41,129 nt of DNA from Azonexus hydrophilus (GCF_905120355.1 NZ_CAJHOB010000020.1:1-41129), one strand, 5' to 3'; numbered from the stretch's first letter, positions 12,301 through 27,300 are shown. The notes: generated by a model from the sequence alone, not told the origin. Numbers and translations: made by a program.

Positions 12301-15300
12301 CTTCTTCGCCGGCTTGCAGATCGCTGGTGTCTTGCAGGGGGATCGCCAGTTGCAGTGGGGTATTGCTGGCTTGGTCGCCAATGTCGATGCGGAAGGCCGC
12401 CACGGCTTGCACGGCTTCCGGCACTGGCATCTCCATGCCGGTTTCGGCTTGCACGTTGGCCAGGTCGATGCGCTTGATGCTGACGGCGGCATCTTGTTTC
12501 AGTGCGCCGGCGCCGATCAGCACGGTCTCGCCGGTGGTCGCTTGCACTGCCCCACCCAAGTCGGCGGCGATGGTGATGCCGACGCCGGTGTCGACGACCT
12601 TGGGCGCTTCGACGTTGAGCGAGATGTCGGTCTGGCCGATGACTTGTTCGCTGATGGCGCCGTACTCATCGGTGACGCTCTTCAGATGAACCACCGAAAT
12701 GGTGACCCGCCCGGTCTTTAGGGCGGTGATCAGGCCGTCTTCACTGATCGTGGCGATCGATTCGTCGCTGATGACATAACGGGTGCCGCTGCGTATTTCC
12801 GGCATGGCAGGCGTTACATAGGTGATCGTTTCCCCGGTATTGGGATCGAGCAGGATTTCACCGGTATCTGGGTCGTAGAGATAATCGCCGGTATCCGGGT
12901 CGATCAAGGGCAATTGGGTGCTGGGGTCGAGCCAGGTTTCCACCTGCTCGGGCGAGCCGGCGAATTCGATCTGGCTGGCGCCGTGGATGTCGGTCTGCTG
13001 GCCGTTGCCAGAATCGATCAGGTGCACCTTGAGCTGCCGGGTGCCGCCGGGGATCAGGGTCAACGTGCCGGGATAGACGTCGGGTTCGATCGTCAGACTG
13101 TCTTCAGCGTAATATTCCTCGCCTTCGCTGGCGACGCTGGCGGTCTTGACATTCAGCGATTGCACCGCCTGGATCAAACGGCCGTCGGCATCGACGCGTT
13201 TGACGATGATCAGCGACGCGCCCTGGGTATTGGCGCGAACCAGATCGAGGTTGTCATCCACCTGTACTGCATTACCGCCGACGCTGCCCATGCTGGCAAT
13301 ATCGATAACGCTGGCATCGAGGTAGGTGCCACTGTTAATCGCCACGCCCTTTTCATCCTCGAAGTCGGCTGTGGCTTGCAGTTTGGCAAACTGACCGGCA
13401 AACAGGCTGGGCAACTGGGCGAGGTGAATCTGCAACAGTTTCGCCCCGCTCACATTGACCTTGAGTTCAATCGGCGCGCCGGTGGCGAAGCCGTCGTCGG
13501 CTTGCAGGGTTAGCGTGGCTTCGCCGCTGAAGCCGGCTTCGGGGGTGAAGCTCAGGGTGTGGCCGTCGGCGCCCAGGCGTGCGGTGCCGTGGGTGGTGCC
13601 GATGATGCGCCAGAAGACGGTGTCGCCTTCGAGGTCTTCGGCAATGCTGGCGAGCGCGCTGGTGAGGCCGAGGTCGGTGTGGGTTTTAAGGGTCGGCAGA
13701 TTGCTGACTGCAACCGGTGCCTGGTTGGCATTGAAGCCGGTATTGGCGTAAAGCGCCTGGCGGTCGGCGGCGTTGATCAGGCCGTCGCCGTTGATATCCC
13801 CTGTGGGTGTCTGGTCGATGCGGGCCTGTTCCCACAGGCCGGCGTCGGCACCGTCAACCGCACCGTCGCGATTGATGTCGCCGGCCAGCGAGAGGCGGAT
13901 GTCGGCCTGCCCTACACCGCTGATGCGGATCAGCTTGACGCCGGCCTCGGTCACGCGCAACAGGCGGGTCACCTTGCCATTGAGAGTGGTGGTGCCGATG
14001 ATCTGGGCGCCGCTCACTTCGAGTACGGCATTGTCCGGCAAGGCGGATTGCAGGGCGACGATGACCGCGCCCTGGCCGCCCGCCGTATGGATCGTGGACG
14101 CAATTTCACTGTCGCGCACTGCGAAGGCCAGCGTCACACCCTGATCGGCGCTCAGCGTGCCGCTCCAGGCATTGTTGCTGCCGTTCCAGTTCACCACCGC
14201 ACCCAGGTTGGCGGTCAGCGTTTCGCTCACCGGCTGACCGTTGCTTGCGTATGCAACAGGCGTTCCCAGACCCGTGTCGTCGAGACGACGGACCAGGGTC
14301 AGCTTGCCGTCGCTGCCAAAACGGTAGGCGATGGCGCTGCCGGCACCGGTTGCATCGGGATAGGTAATGCGAGAAATGCGTCCCTCGGCATCGCGCAGGA
14401 AGTCGATCCGGCCGGCCGGCGTGCTGCTGTCGGAGGCACCGACCGCGGCAATGCCGGCATCGGACACCAGCCAGCGCTGGCCATCGGCAAAGCCGATGCT
14501 GTTCACCTTGCCCTGTGCGTCGAGTTCGTAGCGGGTACCGTCGGGCGCAATGAGGGTGTACCCGGTCGGGACCCAGGGCATGCCGGTCGCCTGATCGTAG
14601 AGTCGATCGCCCTGACGGGTCAGGGACGGCACGCTCTCGCCGCCATCGACACCGTGGGCCTGCAATTGCCAGCCCTGGGCCGTGCTGAAGACCGGGTGCC
14701 AGACCTGCGGCGCACCGGCTTCAGTTCCCAGGCGCTCGCTCTGCGTGCCCAGCGTGAAGCTGAGATTCTTGAAGCCGGCATCGGCATTGGCCAGGTCGGC
14801 CGGAATGCTCAGCCAGACGCGAGCCCCATCCATCCACGGCGCCGTCGCACCGGAGGCCAGGGTGGCGGGCTGGTCGCTGGTCAAGCCGGTAGCGAGCAGC
14901 GGCAGGCGCCAGTTGCCCAGATCATTGCCCTGGGCATCGTTGGTCGTACTCCACTGACGCGCCAGCGCCAGCGTATGGCCGCCCAAGGTCACCGTGGCAT
15001 CGGTCTGGACGTTGCTGACAAAGCGCTTGTCGGCCGTGTCGATGATGATGCCGGCGGCGATTTCGCTGGTCCGGCCGACCAGATCCCAGGCCGTGAAGCG
15101 CAACTGGTAAACGCCGTTGCGGAACAGTTTCGGATCGAGGCTGGCCAGGTTCAGTGCCTGGTTTACCGAGCTCGCGGCGGCATCGGCCTGGGCCAGGGTG
15201 GTCCAGGTGTCGGTGCCGGTCGGGGCCAGTTGCAGGCGCCAGCCCATGAGTTGGGCTTCGCCAAGCTGGGCGACGACGCTCGTCACGTCGCTCAGGGTAC

Positions 15301-18300
15301 GCGGCTCGCCGTAGGCGGTGGCGCCCGCCAGGGCGCCTTGCCAGGCCAGTTGCGGCGCCAGGGTGTCGGCCGGGTCCTTGACGCGGACGGTATGGGTTTG
15401 CGTGTTGCTAAAGCCGTCGACATCGGTCGCGGTGACCCGGATGTCGATGAGACCCGGCAGTTCCGGCACCAGCTTGAGGCGACCGGCGCTGTCGAGCGCG
15501 ACGGCCTGCCAGTTGCCCGACTCGCCCAGGCGCATTTCGGCGCTCACCGTGGCGATGCCGCTCCAGGCATCGGCCCGTACGGTGGCGACCACGGTTTGTC
15601 CCGGAATGACCGGGGTACTCGGCGTGGTCGACACGAGGATCTTCGGCACGTTGGCCGAAGCGTCGGCCACGACGCGCAGGACGAAGGTTTCGCTGACCGT
15701 GTTGCGGCCATCGGAAACCAGTGCGCTGACCGTGAAGTCACCGATCTGGGCGGCCCCCGGCGTCCAGTTGAGGCGATGGGCCACGGCGTCGTAGCTGGCG
15801 CCCTCCGGCAAGTTGGTGAAGCTGACCGTCAGGGCCGTCGTTTGTGTGCTGCCGTCCGGATCAACCGCAAGGATGCCGCCCGCATCGGCGCCGCCCAGAC
15901 TGACCGGAATGGACAGGGAGTCGCCGACCACCACGGCATGGTTGTGGGCCGTGACGACCGGCGGATGATTGACGTCGAAGACGCGGACCTGCACGGTCTG
16001 GGTCGTCGTCGCCGTACCATCGGTAGCCTGGAAGGTGAAGGTGAAGGCCTTGTTGCTGGCCAGGGCGTTATCAACCACCTGCTGGTCCGGGGTCCATTCG
16101 AAATAGCCGCTGGCGGCATCGAACATCACGCCGGCCGGGGTGTTTTCATCATGGATGAGGCTGAGCTGGATGGCGTCGTGGTCGGCATCGCCAGTCAGCA
16201 CCGTGAAGCTCACGGTGTCGCCTTCGCTGACCAGTTGCAGCGGCAAGGGCAGGATGCGCGGCGTCTGGTTCACATTGGCCACGACGATTTCCACGGTGCG
16301 CGAGAAGCTCGCCGCACCGTCGCTGCCCGTCACCGTGAAGCGCCACAGCCCCGGCGTGCCGGTGTTGCTGTCCTGGGCGGCAAAGTTGTCCGGCGTCCAG
16401 GACAGGTTGGCCTTGCTGCCATCGCCGGCCGGCGTGAACACCAGGCCGCGCGGCAAGCCGCTCGCCGTCCAGTCCAGGCGGTCGGCATCGGCGTCGCTGC
16501 CGTAGAGCGCCAGTGAGAGCGGCACGCCTTCCGTGGCGTTGAGACGCAGCACCTCGCCCAGGCCGGGATCGGCCACGGGCTTGCCGTTGACTTCCACGCC
16601 GAGCACGTCGGGCGCCGCGTTGGCGGCACGGACGACGATGCGCAGGGTTTGCCAGCTGATGTTGGGTACCGGGTTGGCCGGATTGGTATAGCCGGCATCC
16701 TGCGGCGGCAGGCCCTTGTCGGTCACCGCGATGGTCACGTCGTAGACGCCGACCGCCGCGGCCTCCGGCACCCACGCCAGCATGGCGTGGCCGTACTGCG
16801 CGGCCGGCGTCAGCGTTGCACCGGCCGGCAGGCCGTCGGTCGACCAGGTCAGGGCATCCTGATCCAGGTCGCTGGCCAGCAAGGCCACCGAGAGCGGCTG
16901 GCCGACCAGGGCAACAACCTGCTTGGGCGCCACGATCACCGGCGCTTCGCTCGTGCTCTTGACCGTCAGGACAAAGCTCTTGGCCTGGGTCAGCACCTGG
17001 TTCACATCGCCGTCGCCGTTATCGCTGGCCACCACCGTGATGGTGTAGTCGCCACGGTCGCCCGCGCCGGGCGCAAAGCGCAACACGCCGCTTAGCTGGC
17101 TCGGATCGGCCGACGGATTTTGGGTATACGTGGCAAAGCGCGGCAAGCCGGAGAAAGTCAGCTGCACCGGGTTGCCGTCCACATCGTTGGCGCTGATCGG
17201 AATTTCGATCACGCCGCCCTTGTCGACGAAGGCATTGCTGATGTCGCCGATTTCCGGCGCACGATTGGCATTGGTCACCTCGATGGGCAGCACGAGATGG
17301 CTGACTGCCGGCGTACCGGTGCCGTCGCCGTCATCGGTGGCCGTGACATTGATGCTGTAGGTACCGGCCTGGGCATAACCCGGCGTCCAGACGATTTCCA
17401 TGGTTTCGGCATCGAACCTGGCGCCGTCGGGCAGACCGTCGACCTGGTAAGTGACGGTCGGTGCCGTGGTATCCGGACCGGCAGCCTGGCCACCGGTTTG
17501 CAGACGGATCTTGGGTTCGAAATCTGGATTGTCCGGGTCGAAGGCAAAGACGCTGATGCGCAGCGGCTGGCCTTCAAGCGCATGCCAGGTCTCGGCCGGC
17601 ACGAACAGGGGCGCGCCGTTGGCATTGGTCACGTTGAAGGTGATTTCGCGCGTCACCGTGGTCGTGCTGACCTCGCCATCCGGCGTCGTCCAGGTGGCGA
17701 TGAGCATGACCGGCAGCTTGAAGCTGCCATGCTGTGCGAAGCCCGGGGTCCATTCCAGCCAGCCGGTTTCGGAATTGAGCGTGGCACCGCCAGGCAACCA
17801 CGGGCAGGCATATTCCAGCGAGACGGAGGTCCCATCCGGCTGAGCCAGGCCACCCGGCACGCTGCCGGCGAGTTGCAGCGCGTAATGGTCGCCCTCGCGC
17901 AAGGTCTGCGCGGCCACCGGCAGTAGCACCGGTTGCGGATACGCCTGTTCGACCGTGACATTGAACTGTTGCGTCACGGTACGCTTGCCGTCGCTGGCGA
18001 CGACCGTGACATTTTCGTAAAGACCTGCCTGGTTGTAGCCCGGCACCCAGGTCAGCATGCCGCTGGCGGCATCAAAGACGGCGCCCGGCGGCAGATTGCG
18101 GAAACTCACCGTCAGGGTGTCGCCATCCGCATCGGCGGCGGCAATCGGCAAACTGAGGGTTTCGCCTTCGGCCAGGCTGATGTCGCCCTGGCTGCTGATG
18201 ACCGGCGCGTGATTGCCGCCGGCCACGGCGACCTGGTAGTACTTGTAGGCCACGCCACCGCGGCTGTCCTGCACGCGCACGAGAATTTCGCTGGCGGCGT

Positions 18301-21300
18301 CGGCATTGGCGGTCGGCGTCCAGTTGAGCGTGGCGCGCTGGTGGTAACCGTCGGCGGCCGAAGTCACATCGGCGCCGGCAGTCAGCGTCACGCCGGCCGG
18401 CGCCTGGACGAGCTGCCAGTAGAAGCGGCTGCCATCGCTGTCGATGGCTTCGATGTCGGCCGTCCACGCCTGACCCACCGTCGCACCCGGCAAGACGAAG
18501 GCTTCGTCGGCCGTCGGATCGCTCACGCCGGGCACGGTGAGTTGCGGCGGCAAGTTGTCCTGCGGCACCGCATAGACGCCATGGCCGAGATTGGCTTTGA
18601 CCAGATCGGCCAGGCCCGCACGCGGCGCGAACACACTGCTCGGCACGATGCTCACCGTCTGGTCGGCCACGGTGGCGCCCACCGCCAGCTTGCCGCCCTG
18701 GGTTTGCAGGGCGGCGCTGAGGTCGAGCACCCACAGATCGGACTGGTCGCCGCCGGCAATCGTGCCGTCGGCGATGGCGCCCGCGAAATAGCGGCCCGGA
18801 TCAAGGAGCAGCATCATCGGTCCCTTGATGTCGTCGGTACCGATGTTGGTGATGCTGAGGTCGTAGCTGATCTCGCCGGTGGCGCGGTTGGCGCGAGTCC
18901 GCGAGAAATCGAGGCGCAGCTGGCTGCTCATGTCGTTGAGCGCCGTGAAGCTGCTCACATAGGCCTGCTCAAGCGGCACTTCGACACTGCTTTGCAGCGC
19001 CTGGGCGATTTCCAGTTGATACTGGCCGGCCTCCAGACCGCCCACGTCGAGCCAGGCCGTGCGGGTCGCCGCATCCCAGGAGACGGATGTCGGGTTGACC
19101 ACGGCCCCGCCGTTGGCACCGAGCACGGTCAGCGAGAAATTGAGCGGGTTGAGCACGCAGCCGGCATCCCCGGCATCGCCCAGCCACATGGCCTGGTCGA
19201 AGACCACGCCGATACGGTTCATCGGCAGCGGCACCAGGGCGCCGTCCGGCACGGTCACCGCCTTGACGAGCGGAGCGCGGGCCGGGGCGATTTCGTCGAT
19301 GTGGCCGGTTTCGGCCACCAGAATACGGCCGTCGGCCGTGGCAACAATCGACTCGCCACGCGTGCCGCCGGTCGCCACCTGCATGACGCGGCGGCTCAAC
19401 AGCTCGATCATCCACACCGAGGACTGGTGCGGCACTTCGCCCGCGCCCTCGACCACCGGACGCTGCTTGAGGTTGCTCGAGGCGAGCAGCAGGCCTTCGA
19501 GCGGCGAACCGGCCGCCCCGAAGGTGATGCTGTCGATGACGCCGGCCAGGCGGTATTCCAGTTCGGCGCGGCCCTTGGTGCGGCCGCTCATCGGGAAGCT
19601 GATGATATCGGTCGTCGCATCGAGCGCCGCCCCGGTCACTTCGCTGCCCGTCCACTTGACGCCCCACAGGCGACCATCCGGCCCGAAGGCGAGATCGCCG
19701 ACGCGCTGGTTGCTGAAATGCTTCCAGGCCTTGCCGGCATCCGTTTCGGCCGGATTGAAGATTTCGATGCCGTTGCCCGAGGAGACGTAAATCTCGCCGG
19801 TCGGCGCAATCGCCAGGGCATGGGTCAGCGGATCGCTGCCCGGCCCCTTGAGGCGCTGCACGATGGCGCCGCTCGTCGCATCGACCTGCAGCAATTCGCT
19901 GCCCGTCATGACCCAGAGCTGGCCGACGGCATCGACCGCCATGTCGAGGATGGGCGCATCGAGCGTGAACAGCGGCGTGGTATTGCGGCCGCCTTCCTTG
20001 GCGTAACGGAAGACTTCGTTACGCAGCGTCCCGGCGCTGGCCAGGATGCTGTGATCGGCCAGTTCGACCATGGCCTGGGCGCCGATATCGGCGGCGCTGG
20101 CGGCATAGCCGTCGGCAAAGCCGCGCAGCGTGAACGGCGCGAGCACCGAACGCAGGTCGCTGGCCTGGCTGGTCGCCACCTTGCCCGGCAACTGCTGGGT
20201 CGATTGCTCGAACAAGGCATTGCTCGAGTAGTTGCGATCCGCCGGGGCCAGCGGCATTTCGGCCGTGGACGAGAGGGTTTCGTTGACGCCCAGGCTGTCG
20301 AGCACGGCCTGGCGTGCGCCGTCATCCGGCAGCACGGCATTGGCCACCGAGGCGGCCTCGCGGTTGCCGGCCTTGTCGGTCGCCACGGCGAGGAACTCGT
20401 AGTGCTTGCCGGCCACGCCGGTGAAGACGGCCTGGTGCGTTTCGGGCGCGACCTGGCGTTGCCAGATCCGGAAATCGCCGCCATCTTCGGCAACATAGAC
20501 GGTTACCGAGCGGATGCCGCTGGCGTCGTCCTCGCTCTGCCATTGCACGTCGAAGGTGGGCGCACCTTGGGCGTCGTTGCCCAGGGCCGTCACGCTCAAC
20601 GCGGTTTGCGGCGCCTTGGCGTCGAGCTTGACCGAGCTCAATTCGCTATCGACCGGCGGTGCTTGGTCGATGATGACGCGCGCCGTGCTTTCGATATCGG
20701 CGCCGGACAGTGCGCCATCGGCCGAGCGGATGGTATAGCTGACAAAGCCCCGGCGCTGCTGTTCAGCCGTCGTTTGCGCCGCACCGGCCGTGGCGACCAG
20801 CAAGCCGCGCGTTGCGTCGTGCATGACTTCGCCGTTATCGGGATCGATGGCTTGCAGCAGCCAGGTCGCAATACCGGTGGACGCATCGACCCCGGCACTG
20901 ACGCGCAGGATGAAGCCCTTGCTGCCCGTGAAGTCGAAGTCGCCCTGGAAGTTGGCCTGACCGCTCGGCAGATGCACGTTGATATCGCCGATCTTGAGGT
21001 CGCCCAGGCGGATCGAACGCGGATCGAGGTCGGCATCCAGTTGGGTGACGATGCGCAGCTCACCAGCCGGCGTTTCGCTCGGATTGTTGAACGCAATCGT
21101 GTAAGGCAGCGCCGTGTCGGCCGGCACGTAATTGTTGCCGTCGTCGCCCTGAATGGCCTGCGGCCCGCGCACGCTGACCGAGCTGGTGCTGCTCGTGCCC
21201 TGCTGGGCCACCTGCTGCAGGTACTGGCTCAAATTGAGCGCCTGGCCGGCCACCGGCTTGAAATCGGCATCGAGCACGCCGATATGGCGCAGGTATTCAA

Positions 21301-24300
21301 GTTCGGTGATGCCGCCGGCAAAGATGTTGAAATTGATGAAATGCGTGTCGTGGCCGGCGTTCATGTCGAACTGCGCCGGATCGGCCATGGCCGGAACCGG
21401 GATTTCGGCCGAGTTGCCTTCATCGTCGCTACGCACCTCAATGTAATCAACCGCCGCCTTGGTGGCATTCGGGTCGCCCGCATACTTCGCGGTATCGCCG
21501 TACCACTGCTGGACCTTGCTGAAGAAGCCGAGGATGTCGGCCTGCGTGCGGTAGCTCTCGCCGCCCTTGCTGAGCAGGATGCCGCTCGCCAGCGTGGCGT
21601 TGAGGCTGAGTACCTGCGGGTTCTCGCGGATCGGCGGGGCCTCTTCGAGCGGCCGCAACAAGCCCGCGGCTTCCAGCGCGCCCAGCCAGCCGCTGACCCA
21701 TTGCGCCTCGTCGGCAGCCAATGCGGCCAACGCGGCCGGTGCCGTGTTGTCGGCAAGGATCGCGGCGCGCAGTTTCCTGGCGTGCGCCGTCTGGTCGGCG
21801 ATGAATTCGTCGCGGGTGATCGGCGTGGCCGCCCCGACGATGTTGAAGCGGAACGGAATGGCCAGGTTTTCAAGCTTGGTGACATGCACTTCCGGGTCCT
21901 GCGACAGGAATTTCGCCGCCAAGCCATTGGAAATCTTGTTGAGATCCTGCACGCCACCGTCGAGCAGACCCTGCGTCTTCCATTCCGGGTGTACGGCGTA
22001 GAGCTTGTCGCGCAGGCCCTCGAAATCGTAGGCCAGCCATTCGGCCAGGCCCGGATAGGTCTGCACGCTGAAAGTCATGCCAACGAAACCGCCGGCCGGC
22101 ACGTCGAAGGCATAGCCCGGCGCCAGGTTGACGCCGGCCGTGTTCTGCGCGCCGTCGAGCTTGGCCCAGGGAATGTCGCTGCGGCTCGTGCCGCTGGTCG
22201 GCGTCTGGCCGTAAGTCTGGGTGTTGCCGGCGGTATCCGTGGTCGTCCCGACCGGCTGGCCGGCGACATTGGTGCCGAAGACGATGTAGGGCAGGCTCAG
22301 GCCTTCCAGCACATCAGCGCTGTAACCCATTTCGGGTACACCGAAATCAAAGCGCACGTAGGGCGTATCGACATTGCTCAGGCTTTGCAGGGAGACGCTG
22401 TACAGGCCGTTCTCGCCCGGCGTCAGGGTACGCGCGCCACCGATGCCGATGGTTACGTCGGCTTCGATGCCGCGTTCGACCAGGTAGCGCTGCGCCTCGG
22501 TGACCGTCTGGCCGTCCGGGTTGGTGACGCTGACGTCGTACAGCCCGAGCGGGAAGTCGCGCAGGTCGAAGACCGCCTGGATGTGTGTGGCGTCAAGCAC
22601 TTGCCAGCGCGTCGGCTCGGCTTCGAAGACGCCCGGACGCGACAGCTTGACCAGCGCGCCGGCCTTGAAGTGGGCACCGTAGATGTCGAGCGTCACCCAG
22701 CGATGATTGTCGTCGCCGGTCCCGCCCTGGTCGGGCGTGACCTTGCTGATCGACAGGGGCAGCAGGTCGGCGCGCACGGTCACCGGCGCATCGGTCGCGC
22801 CCTGGCGGGAACGGACCAGCACGTAGTAATCGCCGGCCTTGGTGCTGCCGATCAGGGCTTCCTGGTCGGCCGCCACCGGGTTGGTGTAGGCGGCATCGAA
22901 GACATAGCCGGTCGGGATATCGCCGTAACGAACGTAGACTTCGTTGCTGCCCGTGTTCGCCGCCGCATCCAGGCTGACCCGCAGGGTTTCGCCGGCCGCA
23001 ACGCTGACCTTGTAGAGCCGGCTCTGGCCGGGGCTCAGGGTCGTCGCTTCGGGACTGGCGACCTGCAGTACCGGCACGGTGACCTGCAGGGTGGCACCCG
23101 AAGCGGTACGATTGTTGGCTTCGCCCGGCGGCAGGTTGAGGCCCGTCGCGGTATAGCTGATCTTGCCTTCGAACACCTCGTTGTAGAGATCGGGCCGCAC
23201 GATGACGCGCCAGTTGCCGTCCTTCAGGGGCGGCAACTTGGCCCGCAAGGTGCCGCTGTAGCTGCCGTTGGCGCCGATATCGCCGACATGGTCGACCTTG
23301 CCGACCAGGATGTCGCCGAGATCCCAGGTGTTGTCGGAAGACAGGTAAAGGGCGTCGGTCCACCGGCCGTAGGCGGTGTTGATCGAATCGTTGGTCACCG
23401 TGTAGTCGAGACTGATTTCCTCCCCGACCTTGGCGCTCGCCGGCAGGCTCACGTTGGTGACCTTGAGGTCGGCCGGCGGCGGCACTTCGACGATGATCGG
23501 CTGGGCGGCGGCCGTGGCATTGTTCTGCTCGCGGCCGAATTCGCGCACCCGGCCGTATTCGCCCGTTCCCCAGGCGCGCGCCGGGTCGGTGACGACAAAC
23601 ACGTAGTACGGGCCGTCCATGTTCTTCGGCGCGGTCACCGTCAGCGCGGCGTCGTAAGTCGCCGATGCGGCCAGGCCGCCGTTATGCGCGACATAGCCAA
23701 GGTAGGCATCCTTGTTCACGTCGAGGAAACGGTCCTTGGACAAGTAGATCAGGTCGTTCCAGCTCGACTGGTCGCTCGGCGTGTTGCCGCCCTGATTGAC
23801 CACCTGGTAATTCACCGTGAAGCTCTGGCCGGCATAGACGTGCTCGACCGTGGTCACCGACGCAACCTGCAGGTCCGGCGGCGTGGCCAGCGTGATCGGC
23901 AGGGCGATGGAACTGACGTTGTTGCCTTCGTCCTTGAACTCCAGCACCGTGCCCGACGGATCAATCAGGCGTTCGAGGCCGGGCAGGCCGTCGCGGATGG
24001 TGCTCGGGTGATAGCCCCAGGGATCCTTGAAGATGGCCGTGTCGGTCTTGACGATGAGATTGAAATCGCCGCTGATCGACTCGGGCAGGGTGAAGGTTGC
24101 CGAGGCGGTGTAGGACTCGCCTGGCTTGATGTATTTCGGCTTGTAATTCTCGGAGAAGCTGACGTACTTCGCCCGCAACATCACTTCGGCCTCGAAGCCC
24201 CGGTCGACCAGCGGGTAATCGCTGTAGTCGAGCGAGGCGTCGCGCGACAGGAACAGGCCTTCGAACCAGCCGCTGGTGCGCGTGTCACGCGTCCCGCGGT

Positions 24301-27300
24301 TGGTCACCGTCCAGGTCACGGTAATCGTTTCGCCGGAGTGCGGGTTGGGTTCGGACACGACGATGCTGTCGATCTGCAGGTCCGGCTCACGATAGGTGAT
24401 GTCGAGCGTGCCGCGCGCCGTGTTGTTGTCGTTGCGCGGGCCCTCAAAGACGCTGCCGGCCCCGCCGTTACGGCCGACCGAATAGAACTCGAAGGCATCG
24501 CTGTTGTTCGCACTGCGCAAATACTCCATCTTCGGCTGGCGCTGGTTAACATCACTTGGACTGTCGTAATTGTCGGCAATCACGTAGATGTAGTACTGAC
24601 CATCCGTCCCCGGCGGCAGTTTGAATTTGCCGGAGGTCACGTAAGAAGCGCCGGCCGCCAGGCCATTAACGTTGGCGTGCACGACCGAGCCCAGGGCAAT
24701 TGCCCGCTCCTTGATGAAGCTCAGGTCGCGACTGATGTATACCGCATCCGTCCAGCTGCGGGTGCCCGACCAGACGGCATCGCCGAAATTGGTCACGGTC
24801 CAGCTGATGGTCGTTTCCTCGCCCGAGTAATTGCTCGGCTCGGTATGGATCTCCGTCACCTGAAGATCGGCCGGACGGGCCGTCACGACCGAGGCCAGGG
24901 CACGGGCGTTGTTCTCTTCGTTGGTTTCGCCGATATTGCCAACACGATGGTTGTTGAGCAGCGCATCGGCCTTGACCACGACATAGCGCCCCTTGACCGA
25001 CGGTGCGAGTTGCACCGTCTGCGTCACGGTATAGCTCTCGCTGTTGCCGAGGCTGCGTTGCTGTTCGTAGCTGCCGATGGCCCACACTTCGGTGGCCAGG
25101 TTGAGGTCGGGGTTGTCGGTGATGAACACCGAATCCGTCCACTTGCCCTCGAAGATGTCGCCACGGTTCTGCACCGTGTAGGTGAAGGTGTAGCTGCCGC
25201 CCGAATCCTGCGCATCGGGCGCCACGACGCTGCTGACCACGAGGTCCGGCGGCGTGATGCCGAGCACGCTGATCGGCCGGGCCTTGTAGTTGTTGTTGTC
25301 GATCTGGGCCGCGTCGTCGGGATTGATGTTGGTGGCCAGCGTGTCTTCGAGAATGACGTCGTAGGTGTCGCTCCACACCGTGATGAAGTATTCGCCGGAC
25401 AGCACATTGTCGGGAATCGCCACCTGCGCCGTACCGAGATAATCCTCACCGACGGCAAGATTGCCGACGTGGGTGAACGAGCCGAGCAGGATGTCGCCCT
25501 TGTAGGCGCCCGGACGGCGCTTGTCGCGCGCCAGCCAGACGGTGTCCGTCCAGCTGTTGAGCGCCGCGGCCTCACCGCGCGTCGTCTGGCTGCCGAGATT
25601 GGTCACCGCGTAGCGCACCTCGATGTTCGAGCCATGAACCGCCTGATCGGGCGCCACGACGTCGCTGGTCACCAGGTCGCCGAAGGGCACCGGGTCGATG
25701 AAGAGATGGGCGGCCCGTACGTTGTTGGCTTCGTTCGGGTATTCGTCGACCTTGTTGTTGCCGTCGGCGACGACGATCAGGTAGGCATCGCCGCGATATC
25801 GGATGGGAATATCGACCATCCCCGTCTCGTTGGCGTAGGACTCGCTCGGCGCCAGCGCGGCGCCGCTCTCGAACTGGCCGACCAGGCGGTCATCGCCGCT
25901 CAGCGTGCCGTCGAGCGACAGGTACACCTTGTCGGTCCACCGGCCGCTGGTCGCCACCGCGCCCATGTTGCTGATGGTGTAGCGGATGGCCGCGCCGGTC
26001 CCGGCCGTGACGTGCTCCGGCACAGTCATCGCGGAGACCCGCAGGTCGGGCCGGTCAAGCATGCTGACTTCGGTCATTTCGGCGGAAACGAGCGCATTGT
26101 TGTTGCGCGCATCGCCATGTTCATAGACCTGGTTGCCACCGCCGCCGAGATTGGCGTTGGTCACCACCTTGATGCGGTACAGACCCTCGATCTTGGACGG
26201 CAGGCGGACCTGTTCGGTCCGCGTGTAGCGGATACCGGATTCCAGGCCGCGATCATAGGTGAAGCTGCCCAGCGCCACGGCATTGCCGGTACCGTCGGCC
26301 GGCACCAGCCAGACCGAGTCCACCCACAATCCCGCGGCCGCGACTTCGCCCTGGTTGACCACGGTCCACGTTACGTCGATGAGCGCGCCTTCCTGGGCGG
26401 TCGCCGGCAGGGAAACCGTTTCGACCACGAGGTCGGGCGATTTGGACAGGGTGACCGGAATGGCCGCCGAGCTGCCCGTATTGTTGTTGCCGAAGACGAA
26501 CTCGAAGGGGCCGCCGGTGCGGACATTGAGGTAATAGTCACCCTCAATGCCTTCGGGCAGGACGATATCCATGCTCCGGGTGTAGTTGTCGCCCACCGCG
26601 AGCTGACCGGCATGGCTGGCCGAGCCGAGCGAGACGACGACATCGCTGCCGTCGGCCTTGCGGCTGAGCCAGACAGTGTCGGACCAGTCCGCGACATTGG
26701 TCAGGCCGATACCGTTATTGACCACCTGCCAGGTCACGCGCAGCGGACGGCCGCTGGCCGCCGTGCCGGTGGCCGTCACCGAGGCCACCTGGAGGTCGGC
26801 ATAGGGAATCGGCATGACATCGACGTCGTGCGCGACGCGGCCGACATTGTTGGCCTCCGAGGCGTTTTCGAAGACTTCGCCCTTGGCATCCGACACCACG
26901 AAGAGCTTGTAGCGCGCCGAACTGCCCGGCGCCAGCAGGATGCTTTCCGTGCGGCTGTAGGATTCGCCCACGGCCAGCGCGCCGTCGTGGCGATATTCGC
27001 CGATCACCTTGTCGTCGGCGTTGCCGAGCGTGTCGTCCTGCGACAGGATGACACGGTCGGTCCACGCCGTCGTCCGACCGACCCCGGTACCCTGGTTGGC
27101 CACCGTCCAGCTCACTTCGAGCGGCGCCGGATCGTCGATGATGCGTTCCGGCGCGCTCACCGCCGTGACGGCCAGGTCGGCATAGGGTGCCAGACCGACT
27201 GTCAGCGCGGCCGTCGCCTGGTTGTCGTTGCGGTTGCGGTCATCGACGACACGGGCGCCGTCGGTGAGCACGCGGATTTCGTATTCGCCGCTATAGCCCA

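Noticed and set aside
14280..14600. RHS toxin or polymorphic toxin core
   Set aside because: Only three to four YD-like strands are present, there is no RHS core motif and no C-terminal toxin or immunity gene; the protein continues for another 4,600 residues.
13559..16516. Plus-strand open frame of 985 codons
   Set aside because: Aligned antisense shadow of the putative-Ig and RHS-like regions; no domain, no convincing Shine-Dalgarno or promoter.
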